A stretch of 5,407 nucleotides of DNA from Lachnospiraceae bacterium (GCA_017391545.1 JAFOYD010000083.1:1-5407), one strand, 5' to 3'; positions 1-5,407 are shown, numbered from the stretch's first letter. The notes: a model not told the origin generated them from the letters alone. Numbers and translations: made by a program.

Positions 1-185
1 CTTCCGGCAGTCGCTTCCCATCTCATATCATCCGGCTGCTCATTTTTGAGTACACTGTCGTAACCTTGCAGTGTCTCCATCTCAAACTCTGTGTCACAAT
101 ATGGACATTTCATTTTTTGTATCGTGCTGTCAAAGGCAATCGCCCCGCCACAGCAGGGGCATTTGTACTCCTGTAACTGTGCCAT
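1..185 (-). CDS. TFIIB-type zinc-ribbon protein, N-terminal part (runs off the window)
   Basis: Only the first 61 codons are present; the C-terminus lies beyond the left edge. The start is the ATG at 185, chosen because AAGGAG sits six to seven bases upstream; the ATG at 190 is out of frame. The visible part is a zinc ribbon with two knuckles, CPCCGG (C9, C12) and CPYC (C27, C30), followed by an acidic, soluble stretch. Bacterial proteins that begin this way often carry C-terminal membrane segments; B. subtilis YdjG is an example, but that half is not visible here. The gene starts 30 nt after the SPFH gene with no terminator between them, so the two are probably co-transcribed. By analogy with YdjG/YdjI, I infer that this protein may recruit or anchor the SPFH protein at the membrane. 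The zinc ribbon is seen directly; the function is inferred. Confidence 0.8.
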   Translation of the reverse strand, partial: MAQLQEYKCPCCGGAIAFDSTIQKMKCPYCDTEFEMETLQGYDSVLKNEQPDDMRWEATAG

Positions 186-215
186 ATCATTCTCCTTATT
201 TTTTGAATCTTCGTA

Positions 216-1547
216 TTACCGTAAGTCTGCAGCATTAAACGGATCACCGCACTCCGGACAGAATTTGGGTGGCTGCTCACCCGGATTTGGCTTCCAGCCG
301 CATTTGTCACACTGATAGGTTCCTTCCGGCTTCTTGCTGCCACAGTTCGTACAGAACTTTCCTGTATTGGCAGTACCGCAGGCACATACCCATTGACCGC
401 CCGCAGTTGCAGTCTCCGGCTTCTTGCTACCACATTCAGGACAGAATTTGCCACCATTTACCTTCGTTCCACAGGAACATACCCATTCATTTGCTGACGG
501 TGCCGCAGCTGCCTGCTGCTGTGCTGCTGCCTGCTGCTGCGCTCCCATGGCAAACAGATTCTGCGCATTCATTCCGCCATTTGCATTCATCGCCATTCCC
601 ATTCCCATAAATCCGGTCATGGCGCCAGCCTGGTTGGATGCTGCTGCTCTCATGGCATCTGACTGTGCTCCCACAAGTGTTGCTGCCGCCATCGTCGGAT
701 CACGCATAATGGCAGTACGCTGAGCCTGCTTGATCATCTCCGCATCCTCATCAGGCAATGTCACAGAGCCAAGCGCAATGCTCATGACCTTAAGTCCCCT
801 CAGCTCTCCCCACTTTGCAGAAAGTGCCGTATTCATGGCATTTTCCAGGTCTGTATTGTGTGCTACGATCTGATTCGGACGAAGCTCCAGCTCAGAAAGT
901 CTGCCAAACGCCGGCTGCAGTGCACTGATAAACTCTGTCTTTAACTGGCTGTCCAGCTCGTCACGTGTAAATTCACGCTCCACATTACCGCATACATTTG
1001 TGTAAAACAGGAGTGGATTCGCGATCTTGTAGGAATAAACACCTGAGCATCGTATTGACACATCAATATCAAGGCCGATCTTGGAATCCACTACGCGGAA
1101 TGGAACCGGATTTGGTGTGCCAAACTTATTGTCAATCAGCTCCTTTGTATTGAAATAATAAACGCGCTGATCCTTACCTGTATCCCCGCCCAGAGCAAAA
1201 CGCTTTCCGATCGTCCTGAATGTAGCCGCAATGCTCTCACCGAGACTGCCTGCAAAAATTGACGGTTCCGTAGAGGTATCATATGTGAATTCACCCGGTT
1301 CTGCGCAGACTTCAACGACCTTGCCCTGCTCCACGATCATCATGCACTGTCCATCTGCCACTGCAATGATAGAACCGTTTGATATGATATTGTCATTTCC
1401 TTTCGTGTTGGAAGAACGTCCGCTGACACGCTTCTGTCCCTTCTTAACAAGCACCTCCTTATCCATTGCCTCACAGTAGAAGTAATCCTTCCACTGATCT
1501 GCCATCACGCCACCCACGGCACCAATTCCTGCTTTAATAAGTCCCAT
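216..1547 (-). CDS. SPFH (stomatin/prohibitin-like) protein with three C-terminal zinc ribbons, YdjI/COG4260-like
   Basis: This 443-residue protein has an SPFH-type core at about residues 25-285, including IRCSGVYSYKI and a late segment with LPDEDAEMIKQAQ. A low-complexity Ala/Met/Gln/Gly linker follows (about 286-352, with two AQQQAA repeats). Three zinc ribbons end the protein: C357/C359/C369/C372, C388/C390/C399/C402 and C413/C416/C430/C433. Ribbons 1 and 2 use CxC in the first knuckle and ribbon 3 uses CxxC. The N-terminus (MGLIKAGIGAVGGV) is short and glycine-rich, with no true transmembrane helix, so membrane contact is probably peripheral or through a partner. The start is at 1547 because AAGGAG lies seven bases upstream; an in-frame ATG at 1574 would put that site inside the coding region. 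The family (COG4260, B. subtilis YdjI) is linked to PspA-type envelope stress and membrane organisation. The likely partner is the zinc-ribbon gene just downstream. A TATGAT -10-like hexamer is at 1570-1575, but no convincing -35 accompanies it. Confidence 0.9.
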   Translation of the reverse strand: MGLIKAGIGAVGGVMADQWKDYFYCEAMDKEVLVKKGQKRVSGRSSNTKGNDNIISNGSIIAVADGQCMMIVEQGKVVEVCAEPGEFTYDTSTEPSIFAGSLGESIAATFRTIGKRFALGGDTGKDQRVYYFNTKELIDNKFGTPNPVPFRVVDSKIGLDIDVSIRCSGVYSYKIANPLLFYTNVCGNVEREFTRDELDSQLKTEFISALQPAFGRLSELELRPNQIVAHNTDLENAMNTALSAKWGELRGLKVMSIALGSVTLPDEDAEMIKQAQRTAIMRDPTMAAATLVGAQSDAMRAAASNQAGAMTGFMGMGMAMNANGGMNAQNLFAMGAQQQAAAQQQAAAAPSANEWVCSCGTKVNGGKFCPECGSKKPETATAGGQWVCACGTANTGKFCTNCGSKKPEGTYQCDKCGWKPNPGEQPPKFCPECGDPFNAADLR

Positions 1548-1617
1548 ATTATTTCTCCTTCTCGAATTAATCATATTTTATTACTGCTAATCAAATTTTA
1601 TTCTATCTACATAAAAA

Positions 1618-1652
1618 ACACAACCCAAATTTCGACATATTTTGGGTTGTGT
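1618..1652 (-). terminator. Intrinsic terminator of the ABC exporter operon
   Basis: A perfect 12-bp stem (arms 1618-1629 and 1641-1652, with CACAACCC pairing to GGGTTGTG) encloses an 11-nt loop. Read on the minus strand it runs into TTTTTTAT (1611-1617), a good U-tract. It lies 40 nt after the stop codon of permease 2 and about 70 nt before the SPFH start, so it separates the ABC operon from the SPFH unit. Confidence 0.88.
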
Positions 1653-1692
1653 CGCTATAATTCTGACAATATATAAAATGCAGACGTGTTAT

Positions 1693-2496
1693 TTAATTCC
1701 CAGCACTTTCATATGCTCTGGTGCCAAATGTAAACACTGCATAAGCGACCGCAAAGGAAACAACCGCTATTAAACATTCCACACCGACTGTAGCAACTGC
1801 ACTAACCCCCTGTTTCAGGAAATAGCTTGCCGGCAGATATGCCACAAATGCGAAAGGGATAACCCATGTTATGATAAAACGGATTCCCTTTGCATAGATC
1901 TCTGTAGGATATTTTGCAAAATCTGCCATCTGATATGCCGTGTATAAGACCGGACCACTGACTTTGATCCAGAAAGCAAACGACGCAAACAGGAGCTTGA
2001 CTGCCGTATAAATAACAGCCCCTGCGATTGCTGAAATTGCAAAAAGTAACACATGTGTGGCATCCACAATAACAATTCCTTTTCGCAGAGAGACAACCAG
2101 TAAAATCGTTCCTACCAGAAGTTCACCAAGTGCATCCGGCTGAAGCTTCTCAAAGATCACCTGCAGAAACAGGTTCATCGGACGCAACAGATACCTGTCG
2201 AACTTTCCATTCACGACAAGTCGCCATGCAACCAACCATATGTTATCTGTCAACAGATGGTCAATGCCACGTGGAATCTGTGCAAACCCATAGATAAAGA
2301 TCAGCTGGTCCAACGTCCAGTCCCCAAGCACATCGATCTGTTCAAAGACAAGATACAGAAATGCAATTCCTGTGATCTGCGTGAAAAAGAATCCACACAG
2401 ACCAATCAAAAAATCAGATTTTGACTGCACCAGAGATTTAAAGAACTGCGCAATAAACACCCGGTACAGCCGTGTATATCGTTTTAAAGTTTTCAT
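1693..2496 (-). CDS. ABC-2 type exporter permease (ABC2_membrane_6/DUF990 family), second of two
   Basis: This 267-residue integral membrane protein has about six hydrophobic segments, at roughly residues 28-51, 62-76, 121-136, 146-175, 205-225 and 231-257. Motifs I recognise from the DUF990/ABC2_membrane_6 family are FDRYLLRPMN (99-108), FAKYPTEIY (193-201) and IPFAFVAYLPA (213-223). The start ATG at 2496 follows GGAG with a 7-nt gap. It is the last gene of the ATPase-permease-permease operon and is followed by a strong terminator. Inferred role: one half of the membrane pathway of an exporter, pairing with the permease encoded just upstream. The substrate cannot be read from the sequence; relatives are annotated as multidrug or viologen exporters. 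The C-terminus (ESAGN) departs slightly from the GTGS-like end I associate with this family. Confidence 0.9.
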   Translation of the reverse strand: MKTLKRYTRLYRVFIAQFFKSLVQSKSDFLIGLCGFFFTQITGIAFLYLVFEQIDVLGDWTLDQLIFIYGFAQIPRGIDHLLTDNIWLVAWRLVVNGKFDRYLLRPMNLFLQVIFEKLQPDALGELLVGTILLVVSLRKGIVIVDATHVLLFAISAIAGAVIYTAVKLLFASFAFWIKVSGPVLYTAYQMADFAKYPTEIYAKGIRFIITWVIPFAFVAYLPASYFLKQGVSAVATVGVECLIAVVSFAVAYAVFTFGTRAYESAGN

Positions 2497-2524
2497 GTTT
2501 AATCTCCATTCTATTCAAGCCCTC

Positions 2525-2552
2525 GCGAATTTGTGCCTTTGCACAAATTTGC
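2525..2552. repeat. Hairpin 1 in the gap between the two permease genes
   Basis: The arms 2525-2536 and 2541-2552 pair over 12 positions (one G-T) around a CTTT loop, built on AATTTGTGC and GCACAAATT. There is no T-tract on either side, so it is not a standard terminator. It lies between two genes of one operon and is followed by a second palindrome only 1 nt away. It may shape mRNA decay between the cistrons, or be part of a dispersed palindromic repeat. Confidence 0.8.
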
Positions 2553-2553
2553 C

Positions 2554-2588
2554 ACATAAAAAATCTTCCATATACGGATTTTTTATGT
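2554..2588. repeat. Hairpin 2, overlapping the stop codon of permease 1
   Basis: A perfect 12-bp inverted repeat (2554-2565 with 2577-2588, ACATAAAAAATC against GATTTTTTATGT) encloses an 11-nt loop. The outermost base of one arm belongs to the TAA stop codon of permease 1 (2588-2590). The A/T-rich arms could act as a weak terminator or attenuator reducing transcription into permease 2, but no run of T follows the stem on the minus strand. A structural or repeat role is therefore at least as likely. Confidence 0.75.
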
Positions 2589-3412
2589 TAACCCCCTAAT
2601 ACAATCAGGCGTTTTGTAATTCTGCTCCACAGATAGGAACCAAATGCATACAGAAGAACAATCCATAACAGCTGTCTCCCCAATACAAATGCCAGTTCCA
2701 TTCCCGAATATTTGCCGAGATATACCATCACAGGCACATATATCATAGAAGAAAATGGCAGGAACTCGAAGATCTGCTGTAATACCTGTGGGAAAAAGCT
2801 GATTGGAATCAGCTGGCCGCTTAGGAATCCCAACAGTGCCTCTTTTGCCATATTCATGCCGAACATATAGGTCGTGACAAACGCCACCATGCCAAAACAG
2901 AAATCAAAAAGCAAATGAATAAAAATGCTCATGATCACACTCAATATGTACAGTAAAATATTAATAACAGGCGTAACACCAAGTCCCAATACAGCCGCTT
3001 TGTAGATTTCAAGTCCGATCCATACAAATATGACCGGTGCAAGGAATCTGTACAGCGCCTCGCCAAGTGCCATAAAGATCAGTCTCATGCGATAATCGAT
3101 CGGTTTAATCAGTGTCATCGCCACAGTGCCCTCCATCACATCATCCGAAATCGCATCGGAAACACCCACCGTCACAAGCGATGAAGTCACATAGCTCATA
3201 AATACATAAATAATCATTTCAGACTGCGTCAGTCCGCCAAGCATGCCACCCCCGGAGCTTCCGTAAATCGCGCTCCACAGATAGTATGAAATGAACGGTC
3301 CGAACAGGCTGGTTAAAATAAACAGATAAAAACTGCCCTTGTACGCCAGATTGCGCTTGAACTGATTTTCCAAAAAGGGCATATATACCTTTAGTCTGCG
3401 TCTCAAGTCCAT
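2588..3412 (-). CDS. ABC-2 type exporter permease (ABC2_membrane_6/DUF990 family), first of two
   Basis: This protein of about 274 residues has around six hydrophobic segments, near residues 28-50, 66-86, 118-142, 148-182, 192-210 and 236-262. Family-like motifs are LIKPIDYR (101-108), GFLSGQLIPISFFP (195-208) and LPFSSMIYVPV (218-228); RLIVLGG ends the protein. It begins 5 nt after the ATPase stop codon, so translation is probably coupled. The start is uncertain. The ATG at 3412 lies only 1 nt from the AGGAGG site. An in-frame TTG at 3406 (codon 3) has an ideal 7-nt spacing and would give 272 residues. The ATG at 3382 (264 residues) has only a weak AAAGG. The first two change the protein by just two residues. 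Inferred role: half of the membrane domain of the exporter, paired with the other permease; substrate unknown. Confidence 0.9.
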   Translation of the reverse strand: MDLRRRLKVYMPFLENQFKRNLAYKGSFYLFILTSLFGPFISYYLWSAIYGSSGGGMLGGLTQSEMIIYVFMSYVTSSLVTVGVSDAISDDVMEGTVAMTLIKPIDYRMRLIFMALGEALYRFLAPVIFVWIGLEIYKAAVLGLGVTPVINILLYILSVIMSIFIHLLFDFCFGMVAFVTTYMFGMNMAKEALLGFLSGQLIPISFFPQVLQQIFEFLPFSSMIYVPVMVYLGKYSGMELAFVLGRQLLWIVLLYAFGSYLWSRITKRLIVLGG

Positions 3413-3413
3413 C

Positions 3414-3419
3414 CCTCCT
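3414..3419 (-). promoter_or_regulatory. Ribosome binding site of permease 1, overlapping the ATPase stop codon
   Basis: AGGAGG on the minus strand shares its first two bases with the TAG stop codon (3418-3420) of the ATPase gene. It stands 1 nt from the ATG at 3412 and 7 nt from the in-frame TTG at 3406. Normal spacing is about 5-9 nt, so the site favours TTG as the initiator. The overlap suggests that ribosomes finishing the ATPase reinitiate here. Confidence 0.75.
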
Positions 3420-4440
3420 ATGCACTGTGCTTGTAGATTGCCTTTACAATCTCTGCCAATTCTGTCTCAAATATCTTGATATCCTTTACCTGTGTATGAC
3501 GCATCATCTGTTCGATCACATCCGAAACCTGCAGATGATTCTTGTCAAAGGATATCGTAATCGTACTGCTGTCCTGATCTGCCTGTGTCTCATAAGCATC
3601 CTTTGCGACACCCAGATATTCGTTGAGCGGAAGTCTCTTTGCCTGCTCCGTATCCTGTACCTCCATCACGACTTTGCGCCTGGTGCCATAGCGTTCCTTC
3701 AAGTCCGTCAGAGACCCGTCATAAATCAGCTTTCCCTGATCGATGATCAGGATACGGCTGCACAGCTCCTCGATATCCTCGATATCATGTGTTGTCAAAA
3801 TAACAGTCGTATGGTATTTCTCATTAATCTCCTTAATCGCCGCCCTGATGTTATCCTTTACCACTAAATCCAGTCCGATCGTCGGTTCATCCAGATACAA
3901 AACAGGTGGATTGTGTAAAAGCGCCGCTCCCAAATCCGCACGCATGCGCTGACCAAGCGACAGATTTCGCACCGGCTGCGCAAAGAACTCTTCAAGTCCC
4001 AGCACCCGATTTAAAAACTCCATGCGTTCTTCATAATCCTTGTCACTCACATTATAGATTTCTTTTAGAATCGTAAAGGACTCACTCAGCGGCAAATCCC
4101 ACCACAGCTGTGTACGCTGGCCAAATACAACACCAATATTCTGTGCATTCTTTTTACGATTTCTGCATGGATCAATCCCGTTTACCAGACAGGTTCCCTT
4201 TGTCGGTGTCAGGATGCCCGTCATCATCTTGATGGTCGTAGATTTTCCGGCACCATTACTGCCGATGTAACCTACAATTTCCCCCTCTTTGATTGTAAAG
4301 GAAATGTCATCCACTGCCAGCTTATGCGTCTTTTCCCGCGAAATCAGTCCCTTAAAAGCTCCCTTTAATCCGGGATACTTTTTCGCGGATACAAATTCCT
4401 TGCAGATGTGACGCACTTCAATCATTGAATTTTCACTCAT
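3418..4440 (-). CDS. ABC exporter ATP-binding protein (ABC-2 / DrrA-like)
   Basis: This 340-residue cytoplasmic ATPase should power the exporter formed with the two downstream permeases. All nucleotide-binding motifs are intact: Walker A GSNGAGKST (60-68), Q-loop Q108 in VFGQRTQLWWDLP, signature LSLGQ (160-164), Walker B VLYLDE (180-185, catalytic E185), D-loop GLD (189-191) and switch H218 in TTHD. An extra segment at about 20-40 precedes the core, and a tail from about 250 to 340 resembles the C-terminal extension of DrrA-like ATPases. Residues Q108-P117 with a WW pair are typical, as I recall, of ATPases that partner DUF990-type permeases. The start ATG at 4440 follows GGGGAG at a rather long 10-nt gap. 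It is the first gene of its operon, about 44 nt after the predicted transcription start. The substrate is unknown; drugs or other amphiphiles are plausible. Confidence 0.95.
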   Translation of the reverse strand: MSENSMIEVRHICKEFVSAKKYPGLKGAFKGLISREKTHKLAVDDISFTIKEGEIVGYIGSNGAGKSTTIKMMTGILTPTKGTCLVNGIDPCRNRKKNAQNIGVVFGQRTQLWWDLPLSESFTILKEIYNVSDKDYEERMEFLNRVLGLEEFFAQPVRNLSLGQRMRADLGAALLHNPPVLYLDEPTIGLDLVVKDNIRAAIKEINEKYHTTVILTTHDIEDIEELCSRILIIDQGKLIYDGSLTDLKERYGTRRKVVMEVQDTEQAKRLPLNEYLGVAKDAYETQADQDSSTITISFDKNHLQVSDVIEQMMRHTQVKDIKIFETELAEIVKAIYKHSA

Positions 4441-4490
4441 AATATTCTCACTCCCCTATCTTCATGTAACATTCTTTGTGTGTCTATTGC

Positions 4491-4519
4491 ATTATAACTA
4501 ATGCGATTAGTTTTGTAAA
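4491..4519 (-). promoter_or_regulatory. Sigma-A promoter of the ABC exporter operon
   Basis: The -35 box TTTACA (4514-4519) and the -10 box TATAAT (4491-4496) are separated by exactly 17 bp, matching 5/6 and 6/6 of the consensus. Transcription should start near 4483-4484, giving a leader of about 44 nt before the ATPase start. The promoter lies 1 nt from the T-tract of the preceding terminator. Confidence 0.88.
4496..4512. promoter_or_regulatory. Operator-like inverted repeat in the promoter spacer
   Basis: On the minus strand AACTAATCGCATTAGTT is a perfect 7-bp inverted repeat around 3 nt. It fills the spacer between the -35 and -10 boxes and overlaps the first base of the -10. A dimeric repressor bound here would block RNA polymerase. 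Size and symmetry suit a MarR- or TetR-type regulator, both common at exporter operons, but no regulator gene is in the window. Confidence 0.65.
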
Positions 4520-4520
4520 C

Positions 4521-4552
4521 AAAAAAATTGTACCTTCCGGCACAACTTTTTT
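4521..4552 (-). terminator. Intrinsic terminator downstream of the Nudix gene
   Basis: On the minus strand TTGTGCC and GGTACAA (4539-4545 and 4528-4534, one G-T pair) form a 7-bp stem with a GGAA loop of the stable GNRA type, followed by seven T residues (4521-4527). An A-tract lies on the other side, so the structure could also work for plus-strand transcripts. It lies about 170 nt after the Nudix stop codon and directly before the ABC promoter. Confidence 0.82.
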
Positions 4553-4563
4553 TATAAATCATG

Positions 4564-4698
4564 TGTAACTATTCAGTACCTTCATAGTTACGAACACAAA
4601 TCCATGCAAAATTTGCTTCGCAAATGGATTTGTTCCTGCTAGCTATATGTTTTTTCACAGCATCCGCAGTAAATGCGAATGCCTGCTTAACAGTTACA
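4564..4698. mobile_element. Candidate MITE-like element with imperfect terminal inverted repeats
   Basis: A 135-bp non-coding block is bounded by TGTAACTATTCAG (4564-4576) and, inverted at the other end, TGTAACTGTTAAG (complement of 4686-4698). The two agree at 11 of 13 positions. Inside are an 8-bp inverted repeat GTAACTAT/ATAGTTAC (4565-4572, 4584-4591), a long hairpin on ACAAATCCA (4592-4635) and a third stem (4660-4668 with 4674-4682, one G-T pair on the minus strand). No target-site duplication is clear and no transposase is encoded. It lies between the Nudix stop codon and its terminator, as if inserted there. It could instead be a structured 3' untranslated region or a small RNA. Confidence 0.5.
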
Positions 4699-4717
4699 TA
4701 TTCAAAACCATTTCCTG

Positions 4718-5329
4718 CTATTCCAAAAACGCAAATGGTTCTTTGTCATCTGCATGCAGAAAGTTCATAAGCAGATATGCCGCCCGAATCGATACACGTT
4801 CTTCCTTTAGAATGCGGGCAGCCTCCTTGCGATCCACGAGCAGAACCTGTATGGACTCTGTGTCCTCCATATCATCGCGGCTGATCCTGCCACTGGCATA
4901 GCCGAATACTGCATTGCAGCTCTCGTCCGTAAATCCTGCCCCCATGAAAAACGGTCTGCGGTAAGCCTCATTCCCATCTGTGTACACTTCAAAATCAAGC
5001 CCGGTCTCTTCCTTCATCTCTCGTACTGCTGCCTCCTCGGGAGTCTCGCCGGCATCAATCAATCCCGCCGGGAGCTCATAAAGGTACTCATCTAATGGGT
5101 AACGATACTGCCGAATCATCACGATTTTGTCCGGTTCATCTTTTAATACCGGATAGATGACAACGCCTTCGGCTGCAAGCTCCTTTGTAATGATTTTGAT
5201 CTTATCTGCTTTTCTTCTCGATACGAAAAAATAGTCAAAAAGACGCCCACTGTCTGTCAGCGCATCCAATTTAAACAGATTAAGAAACTTATTGTCAGAT
5301 AACTTATGAATTTCTGTGTATTTCTTCAT
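4718..5329 (-). CDS. Nudix hydrolase, ADP-ribose pyrophosphatase-like
   Basis: This 203-residue soluble enzyme carries a perfect Nudix box at residues 89-111 (G89, E95, R103-E104, E107-E108, G110), where the glutamates bind the divalent metal. The preceding ELPAGLID and the overall layout fit the ADP-ribose pyrophosphatase (NudF/YqkG) branch, which cleaves ADP-ribose to AMP and ribose 5-phosphate. After the box, GAGFTDE (130-136) stands where such enzymes commonly have PGFSDE, so the proline is replaced by alanine (A131). The acidic EDTESIQ (155-161) is where a further catalytic glutamate is usual. Other nucleoside-diphosphate substrates are therefore possible. The start ATG at 5329 follows AGGAGG by 7 nt. 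No minus-strand promoter is clear in the 78 nt upstream. A terminator separates it from the ABC operon, so a functional link is not supported. Confidence 0.9.
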   Translation of the reverse strand: MKKYTEIHKLSDNKFLNLFKLDALTDSGRLFDYFFVSRRKADKIKIITKELAAEGVVIYPVLKDEPDKIVMIRQYRYPLDEYLYELPAGLIDAGETPEEAAVREMKEETGLDFEVYTDGNEAYRRPFFMGAGFTDESCNAVFGYASGRISRDDMEDTESIQVLLVDRKEAARILKEERVSIRAAYLLMNFLHADDKEPFAFLE

Positions 5330-5347
5330 ATTATTTCCTCCTAATGT

Positions 5348-5376
5348 TTGACTTTTTCATCCAAAAACGATACAAT
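5348..5376 (+). promoter_or_regulatory. Divergent sigma-A promoter reading out of the window
   Basis: TTGACT (5348-5353) and TACAAT (5371-5376) are separated by exactly 17 bp, each matching 5/6 of the consensus. Transcription would start near 5383 and run rightwards. The first transcribed bases could fold as a small hairpin (AGAGC 5383-5387 with GCTCT 5398-5402). The gene served lies outside the window. In a 78-bp non-coding gap, a match this good is unlikely to be pure chance. Confidence 0.55.
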
Positions 5377-5407
5377 TAAATAAGAGCGCTGTTTTCTGCT
5401 CTATATC

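Noticed and set aside
91..723. Open frames on the plus strand and an extra minus-strand frame opposite or inside the SPFH gene
   Set aside because: They overlap the well-supported SPFH gene, have low-complexity Cys/Pro/His-rich or Arg/Ser-rich translations and lack ribosome binding sites.
1548..1574. N-terminal extension MINSRRRNN of the SPFH protein
   Set aside because: It would place the good AAGGAG site inside the coding region; the ATG at 1547 has proper spacing.
1569..1617. Promoter for the SPFH gene (TATGAT at 1570-1575, or TAGAAT further upstream)
   Set aside because: A promoter is expected here, but no acceptable -35 box sits at 16-18 bp from either hexamer, and no sigma-W-like motif is visible, so none is listed as a feature.
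3427..3952. Plus-strand open frames antisense to the ATPase gene
   Set aside because: They are shadows of a gene with all ABC motifs intact; no recognisable domains or ribosome binding sites.
4660..4682. Hairpin after the Nudix stop as its terminator
   Set aside because: The stem is good on the minus strand but is followed by TGTGAAAAAAC and not a T-tract; the structure at 4521-4552 fits far better.
4647..4901. Plus-strand open frame across the Nudix 3' end
   Set aside because: Mostly antisense to the Nudix gene, with no ribosome binding site and no recognisable domain.
1..5407. CRISPR arrays, tRNA or rRNA genes, prophage genes, toxin-antitoxin pairs
   Set aside because: No regularly spaced repeats, no tRNA-like cloverleaf and no matching protein families were seen on either strand.

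Overview
The window looks like chromosomal DNA from a low-to-moderate GC Clostridia, most likely a Lachnospiraceae-type gut Firmicute. The reasons are strong AGGAGG-type ribosome binding sites, sigma-A promoters, T-tract terminators and typical Firmicute gene families. This is inference from sequence style and not a database match. All supported genes are on the minus strand, so they are transcribed from right to left.

Right end (about 4718-5407): a complete Nudix hydrolase of the ADP-ribose pyrophosphatase type. A good divergent promoter on the plus strand (5348-5376) points out of the window towards an unseen gene. Between the Nudix stop codon and the next operon (4441-4717) there is no gene. 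This gap holds a 135-bp element with imperfect terminal inverted repeats and several internal hairpins (MITE-like), an intrinsic terminator, and then the promoter of the ABC operon. That promoter is close to consensus, and its 17-bp spacer is almost filled by a perfect inverted repeat that looks like an operator.

Middle (1618-4512): a three-gene ABC exporter operon made of an ATPase and two different ABC-2 permeases of the DUF990/ABC2_membrane_6 type. The ATPase is followed 5 nt later by permease 1. Permease 1 and permease 2 are separated by 91 nt filled with two long hairpins. A 12-bp-stem terminator closes the operon at 1618-1652. The expected assembly is an ATPase dimer on a heterodimeric membrane domain. 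The substrate is unknown, and relatives are annotated as multidrug or viologen exporters.

Left end (1-1547): a stomatin/prohibitin-like SPFH protein with three C-terminal zinc ribbons, followed 30 nt later by a zinc-ribbon protein that runs off the window edge. This pair resembles the YdjI/YdjG part of the Bacillus subtilis PspA-linked membrane-stress operon.

No clearly novel multi-gene system is visible. The most interesting items are non-coding: the operator-like repeat in the ABC promoter, the MITE-like element, the double hairpin inside the operon, and an unusual start site for permease 1.
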